Virus record (IMG/VR): IMGVR_UViG_3300032069_000425
Span: 1-24,712 of that record
Source: a virus
DNA length: 24,712 bases
Strand: one strand, 5' to 3'
Below are positions 6,065 through 12,507 of the stretch, one piece after another. The stretch's first letter is position 1. Every line of letters begins with the position of its first letter. The notes under the pieces were generated by a model that saw only the letters and a list, made by a program, of their open reading frames with translations, had not been told where the DNA came from and did no database searches. The translations under genes were made by a program, and so were the position numbers.

Positions 6065-6421
6065 ATGACGGTCGGGCAGACACTCAAGTTGCAGACAAAC
6101 AAGTCAGAAAGAATGATTACAGATGCAGAGTCCACGCTCATCCGCCTTATCCAGGAGATGCGCTTCGGCCGTATAGAGAATTTCCGGTTGGTCGATGGTG
6201 AGCCGATACTAGGTTCCGAGACGGAACTATGCACCGAGTACAAGCTCTCCGGTGTCGAGCAGCCCAGGGAGGTGATAACTGATAGAGAATTCCTGAACAA
6301 GCCGCAGGTCCGCACCATGTTCGAGCAATTTGAGCAGGTGCAGCACGGCACCGTAGATTATCTGGATGTGCGCGATGGTCTACCGTTCAAGTTGATGGTG
6401 AGGCACAGAGCGCTCAGCTAG
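6065..6421 (+). CDS. two-unit DUF2292/YezD-like protein, function unknown
   Basis: A 118-aa protein. ATG 6065 is chosen for the GGAG six bases upstream; the in-frame ATG at 6026 would put the start inside the terminator hairpin. Two segments resemble the YezD/DUF2292 core: LIRLIQEMRFGRIENFRLVD (followed by GEPIL, residues ~33-57) and FEQVQHGTVDYLDVRDGLPF (~91-110). Each has a helix, a small-residue turn (FGRI/HGTV), a strand, a DG turn and another strand. The protein therefore looks like a duplicated version of the fold of the 60-aa protein just upstream. No catalytic residues are evident. A leader RNA that can terminate transcription precedes it. Function is unknown; RNA or nucleic-acid binding is only a guess. 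Confidence 0.65.
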   Translation: MTVGQTLKLQTNKSERMITDAESTLIRLIQEMRFGRIENFRLVDGEPILGSETELCTEYKLSGVEQPREVITDREFLNKPQVRTMFEQFEQVQHGTVDYLDVRDGLPFKLMVRHRALS

Positions 6422-6467
6422 ACCCAGAACAACCTAATACCAATTACACCGAGAATGACTGACCGCT

Positions 6468-6549
6468 AGGCGGAGGTCGTTGAGGGTGTCGCCTTGACAG
6501 GGATGATTCCAACCATCCCCGGCGATATCGCAACGCCTCCGCCTTTTTT
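6468..6549 (+). terminator. terminator with long GC stem before the sigma gene
   Basis: AGGCGGAGG (6468-6476) pairs perfectly with CCTCCGCCT (6536-6544), which runs into T6 (6544-6549). The enclosed part folds further: TCGCC pairs with GGCGA around a GGGATG/CATCCC hairpin (about 6499-6518). It looks like an intrinsic terminator between the two-unit DUF2292-like gene and the sigma factor gene, but its 5' arm can also pair elsewhere (next entry). Confidence 0.6.
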
Positions 6550-6598
6550 CGTGTCCGGCGTGTGTGTTCAGGGTGACACCCTCAACGACCTTCTCCGC
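6470..6598. repeat. 16-bp perfect inverted repeat interlocked with the terminator
   Basis: GGTCGTTGAGGGTGTC (6475-6490) is the exact reverse complement of 6575-6590. The match extends outward after a three-base bulge: GCGGAG 6470-6475 with CTCCGC 6593-6598. Because the terminator arms lie at 6468-6476 and 6536-6544, the order is A-B-A'-B': a pseudoknot or two exclusive folds. CTCCGC also lies seven bases before the GGAGG ribosome site of the sigma gene. Alternatively, the 129-bp block with ~20-bp terminal inverted repeats could be a miniature mobile element. The repeat is certain; the role is inference. Confidence 0.75.
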
Positions 6599-6615
6599 GG
6601 TCGAGGAGGAACAAG

Positions 6616-7209
6616 ATGGGATCACCGGACACTGATGCGAACTACGACCGATTTGCCAGGGGGCATGTCAGAGGCAGAGTTGCCAAACTCGTGAGAACGC
6701 TAGGCTTGCCAGAGAGCGACCGCGACGATCTGGAACAAGAGGTGCTGGTATTTGTCTACCAGCGTCTGCGGCAGTTCAACCCGAGCTGCGGCTCTATCGA
6801 GGCATTCACAAACAAAGTGGTGACCAGCAAGGTATGCAATCTTGTTGACCAGCTGACCGCCAAGAAGAGGGACTTCAGACTGATAGACTTCTCTTTCGAC
6901 GAAACAGTCCGGACTCTGGAGGGAGATTACGTCGACAGGAAAGAGCTGACAGACGCTCAGATTGTGATCCAGAACCGTGGAGACATCGAGAGCTATACAC
7001 GCGACCAGATCGAACGCAAGGTGGACATGGATAGAATCATTGACAAGCTGCCTGCTGAGCTGGCTGACGTCTGCAATGCCTTGAAACGTGGCAATGCCAC
7101 GGATGCGGCCAGGGAATTGGGCATCAGTCGTCGCGAGGTCACTAGGCGAATCAGCAAACTACGCAGCATCTTCGGGCAGTATTGGGCCGAGGCAGACCAC
7201 CCAGAGTGA
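6616..7209 (+). CDS. sigma-70 family (ECF-like) RNA polymerase sigma factor
   Basis: A 197-aa sigma factor. Region 2 (residues ~12-85) shows LGLPESDRDDLEQEVLVFVY and then a polar helix that would contact core polymerase and the -10 element. Region 4 (~140-188) shows LPAELADVCNALKRGNATDA and then REVTRRISKLRSIFG, a helix-turn-helix for -35 recognition. A linker of ~50 aa without region 3 is ECF-like. ATG 6616 has AGGAGG seven bases upstream. Here it probably redirects host polymerase to phage promoters, perhaps those of the replication or late genes. Expression may be limited by the terminator and inverted repeat in its 5' leader. No anti-sigma gene is adjacent. Confidence 0.85.
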   Translation: MGSPDTDANYDRFARGHVRGRVAKLVRTLGLPESDRDDLEQEVLVFVYQRLRQFNPSCGSIEAFTNKVVTSKVCNLVDQLTAKKRDFRLIDFSFDETVRTLEGDYVDRKELTDAQIVIQNRGDIESYTRDQIERKVDMDRIIDKLPAELADVCNALKRGNATDAARELGISRREVTRRISKLRSIFGQYWAEADHPE

Positions 7210-7321
7210 TTTGCCCACTTTTTGGCGTTTGTCTGTAAGAACAAAGTGTAAGGTCATCTTCTCAAAGAGGGATGATCCCACTGGCGCGCCGAAGCAAACC
7301 GATCAATGACTTGGAGGAACC

Positions 7322-7636
7322 ATGATTCGCACAGCATACAGGTTCAGCTTTGAACCCGAAGTCTCTATGGACGAGGTCGAAAAGGCCCTGGCATTGTCGA
7401 CCATCGCCGTCGAGTCGATCCACGGCGAGCAGGCAATGATGATAGACGGCAAGTTTGCCGTGCTCAAGCGAGCCAGAGCGTGCCTGATAGACGCTGAGAC
7501 CCAGCTCGGATGTGATCTCGCCAGAGTACTTGCCGGTTTCATGAGCACCAGTTCGGGCGGATGTTTCCGAACGGATATGGTCGAGTGCAAAGGGCAGCTC
7601 GGTGACATGCTTGATCTCTACGGAGCGTTCGTCTGA
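7322..7636 (+). CDS. conserved phage protein of unknown function
   Basis: A 104-aa protein with ATG 7322 preceded by TTGGAGG, ending in TGATG shared with the next gene. It has an N-terminal strand-rich start (IRTAYRFSFEPEVSMDEVEK), a helix, and a C-terminal block LGCDLARVLAGFMSTSSGGC. From memory, similar small proteins beginning 'MIRTxYRFxFEP' lie just before the nuclease and ATPase genes in other prophages; no function is known to me. The layout suggests a small alpha/beta partner of the downstream recombination genes. It is the first gene of the 7322-15949 operon, 112 bases after the sigma gene. Confidence 0.7.
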   Translation: MIRTAYRFSFEPEVSMDEVEKALALSTIAVESIHGEQAMMIDGKFAVLKRARACLIDAETQLGCDLARVLAGFMSTSSGGCFRTDMVECKGQLGDMLDLYGAFV

Positions 7637-8661
7637 TGGACCGCCTGCTTACCACCTACTCATTCTGGAACGCGTTCCGCAACTGCCGCAAAGCCTGCGA
7701 GTGGAGATATCTGAGGGAACTGGTCCCCATCGGTCGAGACCAGGCCCTCTTATTCGGGACGCTCATCCACACGTGCCTTGAGATGTGGCACGGCGGTGAC
7801 GGTCTGGATTCCGTGCTCGACTTCCTCGACAGATCACTGCCGAACCGGGCGCAGGACGAATCGCGGAAGTCCGACTGGCACTTGGCGAGAGCAATGATGA
7901 CCGGCTATGCCGCACGGTACGCAACTGAGGATTTCGATATCGTCGCTCTTGAGAAAACGTTCGAGGGCAAGATCATCAATCCCGCTACCGGAGCATGTTC
8001 CCGCAGCTTGACCATGGCCGGAAAGGTAGACGGCATAGTGCGGATGTGGGCAACTGGTGAGTACTACATCCTCGAGCACAAGACGGCCTCGCAAGTGGAC
8101 GCCGACTATCTGGAACGCCTATGGACTGATCTCCAGATCACCCTGTATTCGCGCTACATCGAGCAGACGCTCGGTATTCGCATCGCTGGCGTCATCTACA
8201 ACGTACTCGTAAAGGCCAAGCTCCAGCAGGGCAGGGGCGAGACCGAAGCCGAGTTCGAATCCCGCCGCGCGGATCTGCTGTCCAAATCCAAGACCGGCAA
8301 GTCTGCCGCCACGCGCAAGTTGCCGGAATCGGATGAGGCATTTCAGAACCGGCTCGCAGCCAAATACGCGGAGCCGGATATGTTCTGTCGAGAGGCGCTC
8401 TACGTCTCGCGCGACCAGTTCGACGCGATGAAGAGCGACATCTGGGAGCTTACACAGCAATTCCTGGACTGCAGACGGCGTGACGCGTTCTGCCGGAACA
8501 CATCCTACTGCTTGGCGAACCACCGGACGTGCGCATACTTCCCGCTGTGTCGCTCGAACGGCAGCGAGAACGTGATCGCCAACTTCTATGAGCCGAAACC
8601 GCCGCACGAAGAACTGCGGACGGATTCCGAGATATCAACCGCCCATAAGGAGGCATTCTGA
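7636..8661 (+). CDS. PD-(D/E)XK nuclease with Fe-S cluster cysteines (RecB/Cas4-like)
   Basis: A 341-aa nuclease of the PDDEXK_1 group. Visible are H45 in FGTLIH, D132 in AGKVDGIV, the E147-x-K149 pair in YILEHKTAS, and Q167 in DLQITLYSRYIEQ, which together make the RecB-family active site. Cysteines C17/C21 near the N-terminus and C286, C292, C299 and C305 near the C-terminus follow the split pattern that holds a 4Fe-4S cluster in AddB and Cas4 nucleases. Such enzymes resect or trim DNA ends, here most likely to feed the Sak4-like annealing system encoded next. A ~50-aa charged insert (about 200-250) lies between the active site and the cluster. Its ATG overlaps the previous stop by one base. 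Confidence 0.85.
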   Translation: MDRLLTTYSFWNAFRNCRKACEWRYLRELVPIGRDQALLFGTLIHTCLEMWHGGDGLDSVLDFLDRSLPNRAQDESRKSDWHLARAMMTGYAARYATEDFDIVALEKTFEGKIINPATGACSRSLTMAGKVDGIVRMWATGEYYILEHKTASQVDADYLERLWTDLQITLYSRYIEQTLGIRIAGVIYNVLVKAKLQQGRGETEAEFESRRADLLSKSKTGKSAATRKLPESDEAFQNRLAAKYAEPDMFCREALYVSRDQFDAMKSDIWELTQQFLDCRRRDAFCRNTSYCLANHRTCAYFPLCRSNGSENVIANFYEPKPPHEELRTDSEISTAHKEAF

Positions 8662-9395
8662 TGCTACTTCCAACCCAGAAGACACCGCCAAAGCCAAACC
8701 TGGCTGACCTGACTGTCCTGGTCTACGGCGCGACAAAGATAGGCAAATCGACTTGGTGCTCGAACGCGGACCGTGCGGTGTTCCTCTCGACCGAGCCCGG
8801 ACTGAACTCCCTGGAGGTATTCCAGGTTCCGATCCGGTCCTGGGACGAGCTGCTCGCGGCCTGCGGAGAGATAGCGGAGGGCAATCACGAGTTCAGGACC
8901 GTGATTCTCGACACCGTCGATAACGCCTATCGCATGTGCGCCGAGCACGTCTGCCGCAAGTTCAAGGTCGAGCACGAGTCCGATCTCGGCTACGGCAAGG
9001 GCTTCGCTCTCACCAACAACGAGTTCCAGCGCGTCCTGAACAAGCTTGCTTTCATGCCCTGCGGCCTGTATCTCATCTCCCATTCGCAGGAGGTAGAGAT
9101 AGAGACCCGCACCGGCAAGTACAACAAGACTGTGCCGACACTGCCGGAGAAGGCCAGAAAGATCGTCCTCGGCCTCGTCGACATGGTCCTCTACTGCGAT
9201 ATCGAAACGGCGACAGGGCCCGATGGCAAGACGGCGGCTCGCCGGGTCATGCGCACCAAACCCAGTCTGAACTATGACGCCGGTGACCGCACTGGCAAAC
9301 TCCCCGAAGTGATCGATCTCGACTACACCAAGTTCGTCGCGGCGTTCAACGCCACGGCGGACACCAAGAAAATACCCAAGGAGGCAACCCGATGA
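8661..9395 (+). CDS. Sak4-like RecA-fold ATPase (AAA_24)
   Basis: A 244-aa P-loop ATPase. The Walker A motif is GATKIGKST (residues 23-31) and Walker B is TVILDTVD (D84). The segment YLISHSQEVEIETRTGKYNK and the LDTVDNAY block are typical of phage nucleotide-binding proteins of the AAA_24 group, which includes Sak4 of phage ul36 relatives: short RecA-like proteins that promote single-strand annealing with an SSB partner. It has a strong AAGGAGG upstream and one-base overlap with the nuclease gene, and its stop overlaps the DUF669 gene as ATGA. The Sak4 plus DUF669 pairing supports a role in recombination-dependent replication and repair. Confidence 0.88.
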   Translation: MLLPTQKTPPKPNLADLTVLVYGATKIGKSTWCSNADRAVFLSTEPGLNSLEVFQVPIRSWDELLAACGEIAEGNHEFRTVILDTVDNAYRMCAEHVCRKFKVEHESDLGYGKGFALTNNEFQRVLNKLAFMPCGLYLISHSQEVEIETRTGKYNKTVPTLPEKARKIVLGLVDMVLYCDIETATGPDGKTAARRVMRTKPSLNYDAGDRTGKLPEVIDLDYTKFVAAFNATADTKKIPKEATR

Positions 9396-9856
9396 CCCAG
9401 GATTACGACACCACCGGCACGAGCGATCTTGATCTCGCTCAGTTTGACGACGACTTCGCCGAAGCGCCCGTCGAGGAGCGGGAGTTCGAGGACATACCGG
9501 ACGGCAAGTATCAGGTGAACGTGGAGAAGGTTGAACTCACCCGCGCCCAGTCTTCCGGCAATCCGATGCTGAAGTGGACGCTCAAGATTCTCGGCCCACG
9601 GTTCGCGGGGCGTTTGCTCTGGCGCAACAGCGTGATGGCTTCAAAGGAGAACTTGAAGTGGCTCAAGACCGACCTGCACACCTGCGGGCTGGACGTCGAG
9701 AAGCTCTCCGACCTCCCGGCCAGACTCGGCGATCTGCTCGATGTGAAGCTTGAGGTCACCAAGCGCACCAAGGGCGAGAGTGAGAACATCTACCTCAACC
9801 GGCGGATAGTGGTTGAGGACTTGGCTCCCGAGGACGACTCGCTCGCCCCGTTCTAG
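9392..9856 (+). CDS. DUF669 protein, SSB-like
   Basis: A 154-aa protein matching DUF669: an acidic N-terminus, then FEDIPDGKYQVNVEKVEL and a beta-rich core containing SSGNPMLKWTLKIL, the usual signature of this group. The C-terminus is acidic and ends EDDSLAPF, close to the DDxPF tip by which bacterial SSBs recruit replication and repair partners. This supports a single-strand DNA-binding role. It overlaps the Sak4-like gene by four bases and has AAGGAGG upstream, so the two are probably made in a fixed ratio and act together. No active-site residues are seen or expected. Confidence 0.82.
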   Translation: MTQDYDTTGTSDLDLAQFDDDFAEAPVEEREFEDIPDGKYQVNVEKVELTRAQSSGNPMLKWTLKILGPRFAGRLLWRNSVMASKENLKWLKTDLHTCGLDVEKLSDLPARLGDLLDVKLEVTKRTKGESENIYLNRRIVVEDLAPEDDSLAPF

Positions 9857-10387
9857 ATGGCTGAACTCGTCACAGTCGTAGTCGATACGCGCGAACAGGA
9901 GCCGTATTCGTTTCCTCCTCGGCGGTTCTTAGTTGAGCGGCGTGCTCTACCGGCGGGGGACTATTCCCTCGCCGGTCTGGAGCACGTAGTCGCTGTCGAG
10001 CGGAAGACGGCAGAGGACTTCGTCCACACGGTCATCCGCGACAGAGACCGGTTCCGCAGAGAGCTTCTGAAGCTTGCCGAATACGACCGCGCCTGCGTGG
10101 TAGTGGAAGCCGGGCTTGATGACTTGCTCAGCGGAGCCTATCGTTCCGGCGCGCATCCAAGTTCCGTCGTGGGAGCCGCGCTCTCGATCATCGTCGACTA
10201 CGGCGTCCCTGTCTATTTCTGCTCCGACCGGCAGTGCGCGCGCCGGTTCGTTGAAGAGTATCTGCTGCGCTACCATCGGAGGGCTCAGGATTCATGCCAA
10301 CAGCAACAACAGAACACACCCGACTCCGGGGAGAGGTCGAGCGGGTCTTCTTCTCATCCGCCAACTTCTCTGCCGGACGATTCATAA
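9857..10387 (+). CDS. ERCC4/XPF-family nuclease
   Basis: A 176-aa protein whose first 145 residues form an ERCC4 nuclease domain: VDTREQEPY (D10, R12), LPAGDYSLAGLE (D35) and VAVERKTAEDF (E48-R-K50 with D54), followed by RDRDRFRREL. XPF/Mus81 family enzymes cut branched or flap DNA next to a duplex junction. It would process recombination or replication intermediates. The start follows the DUF669 stop with no gap and no clear ribosome site, implying coupling. The last ~31 residues, beginning with a run of five glutamines and rich in Ser/Pro, overlap the RecD2 gene in another frame and look like an unstructured tail. There is no HhH2 domain, unlike eukaryotic XPF. Confidence 0.87.
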   Translation: MAELVTVVVDTREQEPYSFPPRRFLVERRALPAGDYSLAGLEHVVAVERKTAEDFVHTVIRDRDRFRRELLKLAEYDRACVVVEAGLDDLLSGAYRSGAHPSSVVGAALSIIVDYGVPVYFCSDRQCARRFVEEYLLRYHRRAQDSCQQQQQNTPDSGERSSGSSSHPPTSLPDDS

Positions 10388-12507
10388 CAGAGCGCGGCGA
10401 CAGAATTCAGTTTGCAGGGAATGTCGTGGTGAGCGAAAACCAGCCGTTGGTGCTCCACGGCAAGTTCATCAAGCACCCCAAGTACGGCTTCCAGTTTGAG
10501 GTCGCGAGTATGGAGTTCGACCGGCAGATGGACGCCCGCGGGCTTGCCAACTACCTTGCGAACAACCCCGACATCAAGGGTATCGGCCCGGCAAAGGCCA
10601 GGGTCATCGCCGAGAGGTTCGGCAGTGACTTCGAGCGCAGTCTCACCGAGGAGCCGGAGAGGATTGCCGAGGTCGCCAAGGTGCCGCTCTCGGTCATCGA
10701 GTCGCTGCGAGATCACTGGCTCGAAACGAGCCATGTGAACCAGGCCATGACTTCGCTCTCGGCGTACGGGCTTACTCATCATCAGGTAACCAAGCTGGTG
10801 AAGAAGCTCGGCAACAACGCTGTCGGGATCATCGAACGCGATCCGTATGTCATCGTCGGGGAGATCGAAGGCTTCGGCTTCAAGCGGATCGACAAGATCG
10901 CTCGTCAAGTAGGCATCGCGAAGGATGAGCCAAGCCGCGTTCGCGCTGGAATTGTGTTCTGCGTCGATGATGCCCTGGATCAGGGCGACTGCTGGGTGGA
11001 ATATGAGGACCTGCTCGGCCGGGCAAACGAGCTGCTCGTGATGGACAGCTTGGACAGCCGAGAGCAAATCGAGAAGCACCTGGACAATCTGATCGACGAG
11101 AAAGCCCTGACCTGCTATTCCGCTGATAGCCGCTTCCTCGTGGCAAAGCCGTTCATCCGGAGGATGGAAGAGGACCTGGCGCGCGTGTTTGCCAGTGGCG
11201 TGAAGCCCAACCCGTGTCTTGGTGACAAGTCCGACCTGCAGACCGAGGTGAAGCGTATTGCGCCGCGCCTCAATCCCAAACAGCTTGACGCGGCCGTTAG
11301 CGCCGCCGCGTGTTCCATATCACTGATCTCCGGCGGTGCCGGATCCGGCAAGACATTCACCGTTGCCGCCATTACTCGGCTATGTGACGAGCATGACCTT
11401 CGCGTTGTTCTCTGCGCGCCGACCGGCAAGGCCGCAAAGCGAATGGAAGAGGCCACCGGGCGAGAAGCGTCAACGATCCATAGGCTGCTTGGTTTCAACG
11501 GCAAGACCTATGCGCGCGACTCGGAGAATCCTATCTCCGCCGACATGCTCATTGTCGACGAGGTCTCGATGGTTGATGTGGTTCTCGCTTGGCATCTCTT
11601 CCAGGCAATCGATCTTGACCGCACGGCCGTTGTACTCGTTGGCGACCACAATCAGCTTCCGCCTGTCGGCCCGGGCAACATCCTTCGAGACCTGATCGAG
11701 TCCAGAGTACTGCCGACAACAGTCCTCGACGATATAGTCAGACAGGCCGGTATCCTCAAAGAAAACAGTATCGCCATTCTGAGGGGCGAAGTGCCGAAGA
11801 CCCCGCAGCGGGATACCTCAGCGCGGGGGGCGTGGTACGTCACCGACCAGCATACCGACGCGGAACGCGTCCAGCGGTTCGTCCTCGACCTGTTCGAGCA
11901 CACGCTCAATGAGAAACTGGGCTTTGACATCCTGCGGGACGTGCAGCTTCTGACTCCAACGCACAAGGGCCCGCTCGGCACAGTCGAACTGAACACCAAG
12001 CTTCAGCGCCTCATCCAGCGGAAGCTGTGGAACTACGACGCGCCGCCCGTTCAGACAGGCAGACGTCCTAAGCTGCTCGTCAATGACAAGGTCATCCAGA
12101 CGCGGAACAACTATGACCTCGGAGTGATGAACGGCGCGATGGGGATTGTCCGCAGTGTTGGTATCGACCGGTCGCTCAGCATCGAGTTCGAAGACAAGAT
12201 GGTCCACCTCGAAGCGGGATCGCCGCATCGTGGTGACATCCAGCTTGCCTACGCGCTCACCATTCACAAGTCCCAGGGGTCGGAGTTTCCCTGTTCGGTG
12301 GTCATCGCACACAAGTCGCACTCGTTCATGCACCATCGGAACCTGCTCTACACCGGCGTCACGCGCGCTTCCCGGACCGCCATCATCGTTGGCGACCACT
12401 GGGGGATCGCCAACTGCGCCAAGCGCGTGCAGGTGGATGCGCGAAAGACGTTCCTATCACTCCTGTTGCCGCAACATGCTTTCACTCTCCCAGGAGGTGC
12501 GCATTGA
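10294..12507 (+). CDS. RecD2-like SF1B helicase
   Basis: A 737-aa DNA helicase. It has an N-terminal OB-like segment (~10-75), helix-hairpin-helix repeats (~85-230, including IKGIGPAKARVIAERFG), and then the helicase core with Walker A GGAGSGKT (347-354) and Walker B LIVDEVSMVD (D422-E423). A QLPPVGPGNIL motif III and a C-terminal TIHKSQGSEFP plus TGVTRAS block (motifs V and VI) complete the core. RecD2 moves 5' to 3' on single strands and unwinds duplexes. Length and order match RecD2. ATG 10294 has GGAGG ~12 bases upstream and lies 94 bases inside the ERCC4 gene. The N-terminal domain begins in the overlap, so the overlap is real. The stop overlaps the primase start. Confidence 0.92.
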   Translation: MPTATTEHTRLRGEVERVFFSSANFSAGRFITERGDRIQFAGNVVVSENQPLVLHGKFIKHPKYGFQFEVASMEFDRQMDARGLANYLANNPDIKGIGPAKARVIAERFGSDFERSLTEEPERIAEVAKVPLSVIESLRDHWLETSHVNQAMTSLSAYGLTHHQVTKLVKKLGNNAVGIIERDPYVIVGEIEGFGFKRIDKIARQVGIAKDEPSRVRAGIVFCVDDALDQGDCWVEYEDLLGRANELLVMDSLDSREQIEKHLDNLIDEKALTCYSADSRFLVAKPFIRRMEEDLARVFASGVKPNPCLGDKSDLQTEVKRIAPRLNPKQLDAAVSAAACSISLISGGAGSGKTFTVAAITRLCDEHDLRVVLCAPTGKAAKRMEEATGREASTIHRLLGFNGKTYARDSENPISADMLIVDEVSMVDVVLAWHLFQAIDLDRTAVVLVGDHNQLPPVGPGNILRDLIESRVLPTTVLDDIVRQAGILKENSIAILRGEVPKTPQRDTSARGAWYVTDQHTDAERVQRFVLDLFEHTLNEKLGFDILRDVQLLTPTHKGPLGTVELNTKLQRLIQRKLWNYDAPPVQTGRRPKLLVNDKVIQTRNNYDLGVMNGAMGIVRSVGIDRSLSIEFEDKMVHLEAGSPHRGDIQLAYALTIHKSQGSEFPCSVVIAHKSHSFMHHRNLLYTGVTRASRTAIIVGDHWGIANCAKRVQVDARKTFLSLLLPQHAFTLPGGAH

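Noticed and set aside
7210-7321. Palindromic fragments (GGCGCGCC, GGGATGATCCC) considered as operators
   Set aside because: Short, GC-rich and common by chance in this composition; no promoter boxes line up with them.
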